Under the pieces are notes generated by a model that ran no database searches, had not been told where the DNA came from, and worked only from the letters and a program-made list of their open reading frames with translations. The translations under genes and the position numbers were made by a program. From Glandiceps talaboti (lineage: Eukaryota > Hemichordata > Enteropneusta > Spengelidae), in assembly GCF_964340395.1 (NCBI RefSeq), contig NC_135562.1:22991173-23055172 (forward strand): a stretch of DNA of 64,000 nt. The letters run 5' to 3'. Position 1 is the first letter of the stretch; each line of letters begins with the position of its first letter. This document shows positions 22,101 to 37,100 of this stretch, piece by piece.

Positions 22101-25100
22101 CATAGTCAGGGATGTTTATAGTCAGGGATGTTTATAGTCAGGGATGTTTATAGTCAGGGATGTTCATAGTCAGAGATGTTTATAGTCAGGGATGTTTATA
22201 GTCAGAGATGTTCATAGTCAGAGATGTTTATAGTCAGGGATGTTTATAGTCAGAGATGTTCATAGTCAGAGATGTTCATAGTCAGAGATGTTTATAGTCA
22301 GAGATGTTCATAGTCAGAGATGTTCATAGTCAGGGATGTTTATAGTCAGGGATGTTTATAGTCAGGGATGTTTATAGTCAGGGATGTTTATAGTCAGGGA
22401 TGTTCATAGTCAGAGATGTTCATAGTCAGGGATGTTTATAGTCAGGGATGTTTATAGTCAGGGATGTTCATAGTCAGAGATGTTTATAGTCAGGGATGTT
22501 TATAGTCAGGGATGTTTATAGTCAGAGATGTTTATAGTCAGAGATGTTTATAGTCAGAGATGTTTATAGTCAGGGATGTTTATAGTCAGAGATGTTCATA
22601 GTCAGAGATGTTCATAGTCAGAGATGTTCATAGTCAGAGATGTTTATAGTCAGGGATGTTCATAGTCAGAGATGTTCATAGTCAGGGATGTTTATAGTCA
22701 GGGATGTTTATAGTCAGGGATGTTCATAGTCAGAGATGTTTATAGTCAGGGATGTTTATAGTCAGGGATGTTTATAGTCAGAGATGTTTATAGTCAGAGA
22801 TGTTTATAGTCAGAGATGTTTATAGTCAGGGATGTTTATAGTCAGAGATGTTTATAGTCAGAGATGTTTATAGTCAGGGATGTTTATAGTCAGGGATGTT
22901 TATAGTCAGAGATGTTTATAGTCAGAGATGTTTATAGTCAGAGATGTTTATAGTCAGGGATGTTTATAGTCAGAGATGTTTATAGTCAGAGATGTTCATA
23001 GTCAGGGATGTTCATAGTCAGGGATGTTTATAGTCAGGGATGTTCATAGTCAGGGATGTTCATAGTCAGAGATGTTCATAGTCAGGGATGTTCACAGTCA
23101 GAGATGTTCATAGTCAGAGATGTTTATAGTCAGGGATGTTTATAGTCAGGGATGTTCATAGTCAGAGATGTTTATAGTCAGGGATGTTCATAGTCAGAGA
23201 TGTTTATAGTCAGAGATGTTCATAGTCAGGGATGTTCATAGTCAGAGATGTTCATAGTCAGAGATGTTCACAGGGATGTTTATAGTCAGAGATGTTTATA
23301 GTCAGGGATGTTTATAGTCAGAGATGTTTATAGTCAGAGATGTTTATAGTCAGAGATGTTCATAGTCAGAGATGTTCACAGGGATGTTCATAGTCAGGGA
23401 TGTTCATAGTCAGGGATGTTCATAGTCAGAGATGTTCATAGTCAGGGATGTTTATAGTCAGAGATGTTTATAGTCAGAGATGTTTATAGTCAGAGATGTT
23501 TATAGTCAGAGATGTTCATAGTCAGAGATGTTCACAGGGATGTTCATAGTCAGGGATGTTCATAGTCAGGGATGTTCATAGTCAGAGATGTTCATAGTCA
23601 GGGATGTTTATAGTCAGAGATGTTTATAGTCAGAGATGTTTATAGTCAGAGATGTTCATAGTCAGAGATGTTCACAGGGATGTTCATAGTCAGGGATGTT
23701 CATAGTCAGGGATGTTCATAGTCAGAGATGTTTATAGTCAGAGATGTTCATAATCAGAGATGTTCACAGAGATGTTCATAGTCAGAGATGTTCATAGTCA
23801 GAGATGTTTATAGTCAGAGATGTTTATAGTCAGGGATGTTCATAGTCAGGGATGTTCATAGTCAGAGATGTTCATAGTCAGAGATGTTCATAGTCAGAGA
23901 TGTTCACAGGGATGTTCATAGTCAGGGATGTTCATAGTCAGGGATGTTCATAGTCAGAGATGTTCATAGTCAGAGATGTTTATAGTCAGAGATGTTCATA
24001 ATCAGAGATGTTCACAGGGATGTTCATAGTCAGGGATGTTCATAGTCAGAGATGTTCATAGTCAGAGATGTTCATAGTCAGAGATGTTCATAGTCAGAGA
24101 TGTTCATTGTCAGAGATGTTCATAGTCAGAGATGTTCATAGTCAGGGATGTTTATAGTCAGGGATGTTCATAGTCAGGGATGTTCATAGTCAGAGATGTT
24201 TATAGTCAGAGATGTTTATAGTCAGGGATGTTCATAGTCAGAGATGTTCACAGGGATGTTCATAGTCAGGGATGTTCATAGTCAGGGATGTTCATAGTCA
24301 GAGATGTTCATAGTCAGAGATGTTTATAGTCAGAGATGTTCATAATCAGAGATGTTCACAGGGATGTTCATAGTCAGGGATGTTCACAGAGATGTTCATA
24401 GTCAGAGATGTTCATAGTCAGGGATGTTCATAGTCAGAGATGTTCATAGTCAGAGATGTTTATAGTCAGAGATGTTCATAGTCAGAGATGTTCACAGGGA
24501 TGTTCATAGTCAGGGATGTTCATAGTCAGGGATGTTCATAGTCAGAGATGTTCATAGTCAGAGATGTTTATAGTCAGAGATGTTCATAGTCAGGGATGTT
24601 CACAGGGATGTTCATAGTCAGGGATGTTCATAGTCAGGGATGTTCATAGTCAGAGATGTTCATAGTCAGAGATGTTTATAGTCAGAGATGTTCATAGTCA
24701 GAGATGTTCACAGGGATGTTCATAGTCAGGGATGTTCACAGAGATGTTCATAGTCAGAGATGTTCACAGGGATGTTCATAGTCAGGGATGTTCACAGAGA
24801 TGTTCATAGTCAGAGATGTTCATAGTCAGGGATGTTCACAGGGATGTTCATAGTCAGAGATGTTCACAGGGATGTTCATAGTCAGAGATGTTTATAGTCA
24901 GAGATGTTTATAGTCAGGGATGTTCACAGGGATGTTCACAGGGATGTTCATAGTCAGGGATGTTCATAGTCAGGGATGTTCATAATCAGAGATGTTTATA
25001 GTCAGAGATGTTCATAGTCAGAGATGTTTATAGTCAGAGATGTTCATCGTCAGAGATGTTTATAGTCAGGGATGTTCACAGGGATGTTTATAGTCAGAGA

Positions 25101-28100
25101 TGTTTATAGTCAGGGATGTTCATAGTCAGAGATGTTTATAGTCAGGGATGTTTATAGTCAGGGATGTTCACAGGGATGTTCATAGTCAGAGATGTTCATA
25201 GTCAGGGATGTTTATAGTCAGAGATGTTCATCGTCAGAGATGTTCACAGGGATGTTCATAGTCAGAGATGTTCATAGTCAGGGATGTTTATAGTCAGAGA
25301 TGTTTATAGTCAGAGATGTTCATAGTCAGAGATGTTCATAGTCAGGGATGTTTATAGTCAGAGATGTTCATCGTCAGAGATGTTCACAGGGATGTTCATA
25401 GTCAGAGATGTTCATAGTCAGGGATGTTTATAGTCAGAGATGTTCATAGTCAGAGATGTTCACAGGGATGTTCATAGTCAGAGATGTTCATAGTCAGGGA
25501 TGTTTATAGTCAGAGATGTTCATCGTCAGAGATGTTCACAGGGATGTTCATAGTCAGAGATGTTCATACTAGTCAGAGATGTTCATAGTCAGGGATGTTC
25601 ACAGGGATGTTCATAGTCAGAGATGTTCACAGGGATGTTCATAGTCAGAGATGTTTATAGTCAGGGATGTTCATAATCAGAGATGTTCATAGTCAGAGAT
25701 GTTCATAGTCAGATATGTTTATAGTCAGGGATGTTCATAGTCAGAGATGTTTATAGTCAGGGATGTTCATAATCAGAGATGTTCATAGTCAGGGATGTTC
25801 ATAGTCAGAGATGTTTATAGTCAGGGATGTTCATAGTCAGAGATGTTCATAGTCAGGGATGTTCATAGTCAGAGATGTTCATAGTCAGGGATGTTCATAG
25901 TCAGGGATGTTCATAGTCAGAGATGTTCATAGTCAGAGATGTTCATACTAGTCAGAGATGTTCATAGTCAGAGATGTTCATAGTCAGAGATGTTCATAGT
26001 CAGAGATGTTCATAGTCAGGGATGTTCATAGTCAGAGATGTTCATAGTGAGAGATGTTCATAGTCAGAGATGTTCATAGTCAGAGATGTTCATAGTCAGA
26101 GATGTTCATAGTCAGAGATGTTCATCGTCAGAGATGTTCATACTAGTCAGGGATGTTCATAGTCAGAGATGTTTATAGTCAGAGATGTTCATCGTCAGAG
26201 ATGTTCACAGGGATGTTCATAGTCAGGGATGTTCACAGGGATGTTCATAGTCAGAGATGTTCACAGGGATGTTCATAGTCAGAGATGTTCACAGGGATGT
26301 TCATAGTCAGGGATGTTTATAGTCAGAGATGTTCACAGAGATGTTTATAGTCAGGGATGTTTATAGTCAGAGATGTTTATAGTCAGAGATGTTCATAGTC
26401 AGGGATGTTCATAGTCAGAGATGTTCACAGAGATGTTTATAGTCAGGGATGTTTATAGTCAGAGATGTTTATAGTCAGAGATGTTTATAGTCAGGGATGT
26501 TTATAGTCAGAGATGTTTATAGTCAGGGATGTTCATAGTCAGAGATGTTCACAGAGATGTTTATAGTCAGGGATGTTTATAGTCAGGGATGTTTATAGTC
26601 AGAGATGTTTATAGTCAGAGATGTTTATAGTCAGAGATGTTTATAGTCAGAGATGTTCACAGAGATGTTTATAGTCAGGGATGTTTATAGTCAGAGATGT
26701 TTATAGTCAGAGATGTTCATAGTCAGGGATGTTTATAGTCAGAGATGTTCACAGAGATGTTTATAGTCAGGGATGTTCATAGTCAGAGATGTTCATAGTC
26801 AGGGATGTTTATAGTCAGAGATGTTCACAGGGATGTTTATAGTCAGAGATGTTCATAGTCAGGGATGTTCACAGGGATGTTCATAGTCAGAGATGTTCAT
26901 AGTCAGAGATGTTCATAGTCAGAGATGTTCACAGGGATGTTCATAGTCAGGGATGTTTATAGTCAGAGATGTTCATAGTCAGAGATGTTTATAGTCAGAG
27001 ATGTTTATAGTCAGGGATGTTCATAGTCAGGGATGTTTATAGTCAGAGATGTTTATAGTCAGAGATGTTTATAGTCAGAGATGTTTATAGTCAGAGATGT
27101 TTATAGTCAGGGATGTTCACAGGGATGTTCATAGTCAGGGATGTTCATAGTCAGAGATGTTCATAGTCAGAGATGTTTATAGTCAGGGATGTTCACAGGG
27201 ATGTTCATAGTCAGGGATGTTCATAGTCAGAGATGTTCATAGTCAGAGATGTTTATAGTCAGGGATGTTCACAGGGATGTTCATAGTCAGAGATGTTCAT
27301 AGTCAGGGATGTTTATAGTCAGAGATGTTTATAGTCAGGGATGTTCACAGGGATGTTCATAGTCAGGGATGTTCATAGTCAGAGATGTTCATAGTCAGAG
27401 ATGTTTATAGTCAGGGATGTTCACAGGGATGTTCATAGTCAGGGATGTTCATAGTCAGAGATGTTCATAGTCAGAGATGTTTATAGTCAGGGATGTTCAC
27501 AGGGATGTTCATAGTCAGGGATGTTCATAGTCAGAGATGTTCATAGTCAGAGATGTTTATAGTCAGGGATGTTCACAGGGATGTTCATAGTCAGAGATGT
27601 TCATAGTCAGGGATGTTTATAGTCAGGGATGTTTATAGTCAGGGATGTTTATAGTCAGAGATGTTCATAGTCAGGGATGTTCATAGTCAGAGATGTTTAT
27701 AGTCAGGGATGTTTATAGTCAGGGATGTTTATAGTCAGAGATGTTCATAGTCAGAGATGTTTATAGTCAGAGATGTTTATAGTCAGAGATGTTTATAGTC
27801 AGAGATGTTCATAGTCAGAGATGTTCATAGTCAGGGATGTTCATAGTCAGGGATGTTTATAGTCAGAGATGTTCATAGTCAGAGATGTTTATAGTCAGAG
27901 ATGTTCATAGTCAGAGATGTTTATAGTCAGGGATGTTTATAGTCAGAGATGTTCATAGTCAGAGATGTTCACAGGGATGTTCATACTAGTCAGGGATGTT
28001 CATAGTCAGAGATGTTCACAGTCAGAGATGTTCACAGGGATGTTCATAGTCAGAGATGTTCATAGTCAGAGATGTTCATAGTCAGAGATGTTCATAGTCA

Positions 28101-31100
28101 GAGATGTTCATAGTCAGGGATGTTCATAGTCAGAGATGTTTATAGTCAGGGATGTTCATAGTCAGAGATGTTCACAGGGATGTTCATAGTCAGAGATGTT
28201 CATAGTCAGAGATGTTTATAGTCAGGGATGTTCATCGTCAGAGATGTTCACAGGGATGTTTATAGTCAGAGATGTTCATAGTCAGAGATGTTCATTGTCA
28301 GAGATGTTCACAGGGATGTTCATAGTCAGGGATGTTCACAGGGATGTTCATAGTCAGAGATGTTCACAGAGATGTTCATAGTCAGAGATGTTCACAGGGA
28401 TGTTCATAGTCAGAGATGTTCACAGGGATGTTCATAGTCAGGGATGTTCATAGTCAGAGATGTTCATAGTCAGGGATGTTCACAGGGATGTTCACAGGGA
28501 TGTTCATAGTCAGAGATGTTCATAGTCAGAGATGTTCATAGTCAGGGATGTTCACAGGGATGTTCACAGAGATGTTCATAGTCAGAGATGTTCATAGTCA
28601 GAGATGTTCACAGGGATGTTCATAGTCAGGGATGTTCATAGTCAGGGATGTTCATAGTCAGAGATGTTCATCGTCAGAGATGTTCATACTAGTCAGAGAT
28701 GTTCATAGTCAGAGATGTTCACAGAGATGTTCATAGTCAGAGATGTTCACAGGGATGTTCATAGTCAGAGATGTTCATAGTCAGAGATGTTCATAGTCAG
28801 GGATGTTCATAGTCAAAGATGTTCACAGGGATGTTCATAGTCAGAGATGTTCATAGTCAGAGATGTTCACAGGGATGTTTATAGTCAGGGATGTTCATAG
28901 TCAGGGATGTTAACAGGGATGTTCATAGTCAGAGATGTTCACAGGGATGTTCATAGTCAGAGATGTTCATAGTCAGAGATGTTCATAGTCAGGGATGTTC
29001 ATAGTCAGAGATGTTCATACTAGTCAGGGATGTTCATACTAGTCAGGGATGTTCATACTAGTCAGAGATGTTCATAGTCAGAGATGTTCATAGTCAGAGA
29101 TGTACATAGTCAGAGATGTTCATAGTCAGATGTTCATAATCAGAGATGTTCATAGTCAGGGATGTTCACAGGGATGTTCATAGTCAGGGATGTTCATACA
29201 TTATGTTGTTAGGGGTGTTCACATTCACAGGGATGTTCAGTTAATTAGGTTATAGTCAGGGGTACAATATACATAATTGTTTGTTGTAAGTTCATATGTA
29301 ACTTCATACATGTACATGTAGTTGGAATGTTCACAATTTATAAGCAGGGGTCCATGTAATACTAATATTTATTTCTTATCGAGCGCATTACATTAAAACA
29401 ACCTCAATGCGCTGAACAAAAGTATAAAATTATTTTAAAAGGTACATATGCACAAGTATAAACATAATATGAAACAGGATAAACATACAAAGACACGGAA
29501 TGACAATTAAAAGACTGAAATATAAAAAAGTTAAAAGTTAATGATAATGAGATCTAAAAAGATGATATTTTAAGGCAGATTTAAAACTGTTCAAAGTATG
29601 AGAAGAACGAAGACATGATGGCAGGGCATTCCAAAAGCGTGGGCCACAAATAGAGAAGGCCTGATCACCATAGTATGCAGTGTTCCCTATCGGTTGATGC
29701 AAATTCACCACGCCACCGGATTGCGACCGAAGGGAATGACGGGTGGATCTAATCATTAATAAATCGCCTAGATATGAAGGCCCAAACCCATTAAGAACTT
29801 TAAAAAACAATACAGAGTACTTTGAATTCAATGTGCTTCTGAATAGGTAGCCAGTGTAATGAATGAAGAACTGGGGTAATACATGTAAACACCAAGATTG
29901 CAAACAACATTAGATGGTTGTATATCGACATCGCCAATCCGTATCTCACACCGGGGTGCCGGACCTGCACCACCAAATTTAGAAGAAAAATGCACAATTT
30001 CTGTTTTACCGTCGTTAAGACAGAGCATATTATCACGCATCCACTGCCTAACTTCACTTATGCATAACTCAATCACTGAAGTTGGAACCCGGTCAATCAC
30101 TGAAGTCAGAACCCGGTCACCCTCACACGTGAGATACAGTTCGGAATCGTCCGCATACATGACACAATTTAAACCATGACGGATTATGATATCCTCCAAG
30201 GGGGCTGTGTAAAGCATGAACAAAACAGGTCCGAGGACGGAGCCTTGGGGACAAACGAGAGACCGTGCCTTTGACACGACTGCTCCAACACTCACAGATT
30301 GGAATCGATCAATCAAATAGGAACGAAACCACTCCAAGGCTGAGCCCTTGATGTCAAATCTATTACGCAATCTGTTTAACTCTTTCACCCCCATTGGCCT
30401 CATGGGATTGTTTGTGCTCCACCAGCCCCCTCACTAACATAAAGTGAGAGTGAGTGGTATGCAATCAAATTGATACAAAAATACTTAGAATTGCCCAATC
30501 TTTGAAAATTAGGTATCATTTTACTGGAAAATAAATTGTCTATATCATACTTACAAATAAACACATTCAAATATCACATTCACAACTGAAATTTGGGTTA
30601 AAATAAGAAAATATTGGTAAAAAACCTGTGTTGTTTATTTATTGACATGTCACAAATAAACAAAACATTTATATTACAAACAAAATTCAAAATACCAACA
30701 TTTATGTTTCTACAAAATTCTGTATACTGGTTAAATGGTCAAAATCGGTGAAAATTTGGCAGAAAATGTTATTTTCAGTCATATTAAATTTGAACAGAAA
30801 AAAATAACGGCTCTCTAATCTGATTACGACGCAATTAGTCGGTCCCGCACCGACAATGAAAGGGATAAAAATACCTGAAGTCGTTGCACCAATACCTTCA
30901 GAAAAATCAGTTTGTGTAATTATATATCATTATTTGACAGAACAACAAAAAATTATCACCAAATTTATGCTCAAAATCAGTAAAAAATGCCCACAAGTTG
31001 GTAGTATACGAGTCCGAATCGGGACGCCAAAGTGGCGCTTTTTGCCAACATGCTTTACCCACAAAACCAAATATGCAGTCGGGACTTTGAAGTTACGTTG

Positions 31101-34100
31101 CGATAATCTGATCCTTCCATTTCCTGCATTGAGTTCACCCAGTCATCTCCTTGTATAAAACATCGTATTCATAGTCAAAATTGAGGGGAAATTTCTATGA
31201 ACAGCACCGTTATTTACATTGTAAGTTACGTTAGGGGAGACACACAAAAAATCTGATTCGTAAAATCGCCCGTATCATGCATAAATTTCCCTCCACTGAC
31301 CTTCACACGCTGAGCTAGTACAAATACAAGTCATTACTGAGATGTAACAATGCATGATCTGATGCATGATCTGATGGTAACAGCCAGTCACTGGTGAAAT
31401 TGTGAATGCACACGTCCAATGATCTGGTTATAATGAGATCCAGTGTGTGTCCTTTATCATGTGTTGGAAACTGTGTTGCTCCAAACCAAAAGAGTGTAAA
31501 AGTCGTTAAAATGTGTGGCATCATTATTGCTAGGGTCATCGGTATGTATGTTACAATCCCCAGCAATGACAAGATGGCCTCTTGCGTGAATGATATCTTC
31601 AATAACGGTTGCAAATTCATCAAGAAAATCAGTTACTGTCCACTTACAGCTTTTATGCGAATGCGGAGGTCAAAAATGACAATCAGACGAATTGTCAATG
31701 ATGCAAGATTCATATTGCAACCAGTAACTCAAATCAAAAGTCTTAAAGGAGGATGTTTTGTTCATTCTAAACTCGAGATTTTTCTCAAGGCAATGATAGC
31801 AACACCACCTCCCTTCCGACAAGTACGCGGTATTTGATGAATATTATAGCCATCAATACTGGAAGAGAAACGAGCATGTAACAGGGGTCGAAATAATGAA
31901 AAAATTTCACTTGTCCACTGGGCAAGTAGAAAACAAAAAGTACTTGCCCAAATCAAAAAGTGCTTGCCCATTCCAAATAGTGGGGTATTTTTGTGTGGCT
32001 TACAAATGCACTGATTGATTGGGCTTTCTTTTGTTTATTATCAAAAAATATCACTTTGAAAGTTTCTGTGGGTACTGAAAAGTTCTCTCCACAATAAACA
32101 GGTGTCCTAAATAATATTGTCATGGCCTAATTAATATTCATACTATAGCATAGCATATAATTTTTGGTTCACTTGTAAAAAGTAGTTGTTAAAATAATTT
32201 TTTCAGCACTTTCATAAGCTATGAATATAAAAATTAACATTTATTTCAACACTGTTGTAAAATCTTTCTAAATCTAAGTATTTCCTTTTCCACGATGTCA
32301 ATATATTTTCTTTCCTTCCTCATCCACACCAACTATTTTTCTCCCAGTATGATTTGTTTATATTTTCCTAGTAGTATTTTCAAATAAAATGACTGTTGTA
32401 AAATTTGCAGTTGATTCAAACACCCAAAACCTGAAAAATCATGCTGTAATTTACTATTGATGAACAATGAGTCAATGGTCATTCCAGGTATGTTTTCTTG
32501 ATAGAGTAAACAAAGTACGTCAAGGTCAGCTGGTCCAGATTGTTTTGAAAAGTTGTTAGTCAAGAAAGATGTCTTCTCAATATTGATACAATGTTATAAT
32601 TTTCCAGACATGCTGGCACCATGGTTATACAATGTATCCAAAATCCTATCAGACATGTGCAGTGTCTGATAAGTACAGCATGAACACAGGCAAAAACACA
32701 TCCCTGATCAATAATCATAAGAAATTCTCCTTGCCCCTTGGGACAAGTACTTTTCAAAACAACTTGCCCAAGCAAGTTAGCTTCATAAAATATTTTCAGT
32801 ACAATACATGTAGTAATTTTTTTGGACACAATGCGTAGTCCGATTGTTTGTTTTGATTTCCATGTTGTTGAGAGTCGATCGTTTTCATTGTGATACATCA
32901 CATGTACATACAGTTGCAATCATATCAAAGTAAAAAGACGCAATGCTCATTATAATGTTGCTATTTTTGTTTCCATTGTTTTGTCTACCTGAACAATTAC
33001 TGTGTCATGCCAATCACATGTCCAAAGTGGATGGACACAGCAAAGTACAGTCAGCACTTCACGCTCCCAGGTCAAATAACTTTCACAACGTAAGACATGT
33101 CTATCCATCAAAAACTCAAACAAAAGTGGTCGGAGACAATACGCAATACACCACAGTGCGGCCGGCTTCAGTGAACACGGGCCGTGCTTTGAAAGAAGAT
33201 GAAACCACTTCATGTCACTGTGTGGATGGTAATGAACACAGTATAAAATGAAATAAAGTGCGTGTACACATAGCTTTCAAGACGGATGGTTATCCAACAA
33301 AACGTTCTGCTCTAACGAATTTGTGGGTCTACTTTCGCGAAGATTTTGAATGGTCATAGATCGTTTTACGACACATGCTACTGTACATCTGAACAACTTG
33401 AGAAAATATTATGGGGAACTCTTGAAGTCATTCTCATCCAATCTCTGTATGTTCGATGGGTACCGAAATATTAGATAATTTTCGTTTCGATTAGATTGTC
33501 TGCGGGAGCTGTTTTTCACCCAATGAATAGTCATGTCAACAAAGAACGCTGATAACAGCCTTCACTTTATGTAAACAGCACAGCTTCACTAGGACGTAAA
33601 CAATACGCTGGATTGTCCATGTTGCGGTACAAGACAGCAAGGCATAGTCAGAAAACAAGCACTAAACTTGCAATGCATGGTGGATATTTAAACATTGGTA
33701 CATGTATACTATTACATATGATGTATACTAGCCATGGCTACATTTGTCTGTGAAATTTACATTGGAAAAAACCTTATAAAGCATTCAATTTTGTCATTCA
33801 GTCTCTGTGGTTGACCACCGGCTTCCTCAATCATTCACTGCCAGAGGAACTATCGTTACTGCTAGCGGTCGGTTTGAACGAATTTGGCTAAATCACACCA
33901 TCAGATGTTAATGCTGGAGTGTACATATGTATTGCTCTACGCTTCAGGAATCTGACCAATATTCATCGTCGGGTTCTGGTGAAAACGGGTTGTGAAGTTG
34001 ACCTGGTTCGACTATAATGGCTTTGCATGTAAAGATACACTGACGAACGTGTTTGTGTTCCTCAAGTGACGTCACGATGTTCCAAGCGCTGTCCTATCCA

Positions 34101-37100
34101 TATGCAAATGAGAGGTACATGTACTTACCTGAAGGTGTTCTGTGGCTGAGCTGAGAGTGCCTCATTTTTTGCACAATTTCTTGTGTTAGAATTATATTGT
34201 ACTATTACAAACCCGATTTCCTTTATTTTTATGGCAAAATAAACATAATTACGAAAAAAATTATCAACCTTTGCATGTACACTTTAAATAGTGTTAAAAT
34301 ACAAGACTCGGCATCCATTTTTAATACATTTGTATCACAGACTAAATACCTTATACATGTACTCTTCAAGAGTATAAGGTATTTAGTCTGTGGAAATAAC
34401 TTTCAGAGGTATGAATCTGTCCGGGTTCAACATAAATTAACAAACCACCATAACCATACATAATATTAATAAACCCTTCAAGAGTATAAGGTATTTAGTC
34501 TGTGATACAAATGAATTACAAGTGGATGCTAAAATGTGATTTTTTAAACGATATATTATTGTTGTATTGACAGATTTTACTTGTATCAAGTAGCAGTACA
34601 CCAGATAAATGGGTTGTACCAGGTGGTGGAGTTGAACCAGAAGAAGACCCAGGTGTAGCAGCAATGAGAGAAACAGTAGAAGAAGTTAGTTCTTTTCATG
34701 TGCATATTATTATATTAAAGCTGTACTAGCTGTAACCATAGACAAGAATGAAACACATCAGCAACGTTTGAACTGTAGCCTCATGTAAACATTACTCTAT
34801 TGTTATGGAAATAACTTTCAGAGGTGTGAATCTGTCCAGGTTCAACATAAATTAACAAACCACCAAAACCATACATAATATTAATAAACGGATAAGTTGT
34901 TTATTACCATTTTACCCAGCTATGGTATTGGCAAACGGAAATGAGTATAAAGTGGGTCTCAGATTCAGAATCAGATTCACATTGGAGGACAATAAGAGGC
35001 CAGTCTCATGTTGAGTCTCAGGATCAGTCTAATATTCAAACTAGAGATAAAACTGAAAATGCTCCCGTATGAGGGAAAATGTTGTTAATGTGCTTGCTGA
35101 GACTTTGAAATGTCTTTCTGTATTGTCGTACCTTTGTGTAATCAATATCTGTAGCAAATTCACTTAAATTCTGTACAGTCCTGGCTCTTATTGCAAAAGT
35201 CATCAAATATGCAAATTAGCAATTGAATTGATACCATCATACCTTTGCTTGGTCGATATCTTTATCAAGTTTCATCAAATTTGGTGGTCTTTCTTGGAAT
35301 ACCCTAATTGCCAAAGCTCATTAATTATGCAAATGAGCAATTAATTGACAGCGATAAATTTCATTAAGAACTTTCATATCTGTATGATCAATATCTGTAG
35401 CAAGTTTCATCAAATTTGGTGCAGTCTTTCTTGGACTAGGCCCTAATTGCCAAAGTTCATTAATCAATATCTGTGGCAAGTTTCATCAAATTTGATAAAG
35501 CCATTCTGGATGCATAACCTGAGTTACAAACATTCATTAATTATGCAAATTAGCCCTTAATTAACTTGACACTAGTTAGCAATTTTTAGTGCTTTTATAG
35601 CTTTGTATGATCCATAGTTGTAGCAAGTTTTGTTGTATTTGGTCCAGCCATTATGCATATGTAGCCCCATTTTTGTAAATCATTAATTATGCAAGTCACT
35701 CCCACCAAAACCAAATCAGTGCTAAGTAATTTTGGACCTTTGACCTTTACCCATGATGCAATGTTGCTATAAAAAAACAAACCAGATTTAAACTGAATGC
35801 CTTCCGTAAGGGTAGAGTCTTGCAATATCATGATTTATGCAAGAAATTTAGCTTTATATCTGTGATTTTTCAAGTCCCAATGAAAGTTAGTTTTCAAAAA
35901 TGTTGTTCAAATGCCCGCCTCTTATTACCAGCACAGGAAAGCTTGCCATCCTTGACTTCACTCGACTTTCATGATCCCCTGCATACCTGGGATATGGCAT
36001 GTGTGAGTTGAACTTCCTTCTGTCCCACCACTAGTTTACAAGTCGGTCTGTCTACTCATTGCATGTAGACTATTTCACATTCCTTTAATTACTACGGGAA
36101 AATTGTCAAGGTTTTGTTGAGTGGCGCGCCCTCACTGTACAAAATGTACACTAATTATATAGAGGTCAATGTATAGGTCACCATTATTGATACATTGTCA
36201 CGAAATTTTCTTCCTAGGCTAGGCGAGGCTTGGTCTATTTTCCATATTTTGACCACATACATTTGGGTATAAATTATAGATTATTACACTTGATAAATAT
36301 GTGAGAGTGTATTTATATCCTGAGATACAGCGCTAGATAAATGATTATGTACAAGCCTTGCAACAATATAATAATCACTGTTGTAAACTTTACTGTTTGA
36401 AGTGTACAAAACTTTTAACATATTTGAGACAGTTCCACGTTGTATTTATAAGTATGTGGCAATATTTACATGTAGAAGGTGGCAATGAGCTTCCGAAGGA
36501 CAAGCCAAAACAGACACCGTGTTTTTTTTAAAGGCTGGTATTAAAGCCTGTAATGTTAGCAGGTTTCCCGATCAATTTACCGGAGTTCCCCATCATGTGT
36601 GTGGCCATGTTCAAAGCAAAAATGACGGAAACCATATAAACTACTCTGAAAATGGCATTTTAACTAATAAAGAAGGCAGATATGCTTCGTAAAATATCTT
36701 TTGTATGATAGGGATTTTTTTGTAAAAACAGTAAAAAAAATGCGTAGTCTGATTGTTTTCAATTTGATGCATATGATAATGTACGTCCTGTCATGTTGTA
36801 ATCAACATATAAACTTAGAAATTTTTGTTGCCATTGTTGTATCTGAAAAATTACTGCATCATGCCAAACATGAGTTTATAGTGGGTGACACAGGACAGAC
36901 ACAGTCAACACATCACGCTCCCACATAAAAAAAAAAATCACTCTGTATACGTAAGACATGTTTAGCCATAGTTCTCTTCATCATGTTCAGATTTTTTACA
37001 CAACCAGTCAGAGACAATACTCAATACACCACGGTAGGGTATATGGGTAGGGCTTCATGGGGGGGGGGGGGGGCTTTTAGTACATGTAAACACTGAAAGA

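Larger units (their letters stand above)
13124..34573 (+). other. Intron 1 of the NUDT3-like gene (21,450 bp)
   Basis: Donor GTAAGTG at 13124, acceptor TTGTATTGACAG ending at 34573. The intron contains the hAT-like element, poly-G repeats, the 16-bp mega-array, a LINE and a pair of diverged ~470-bp repeats (one here, one in intron 2). It is inferred from exon matching; no transcript evidence is available. Confidence 0.8.

Noticed and set aside
31905-32775. Inverted CTTGCCCA words as ends of a transposon
   Set aside because: Similarity is short, termini are unclear and no target duplication was found.
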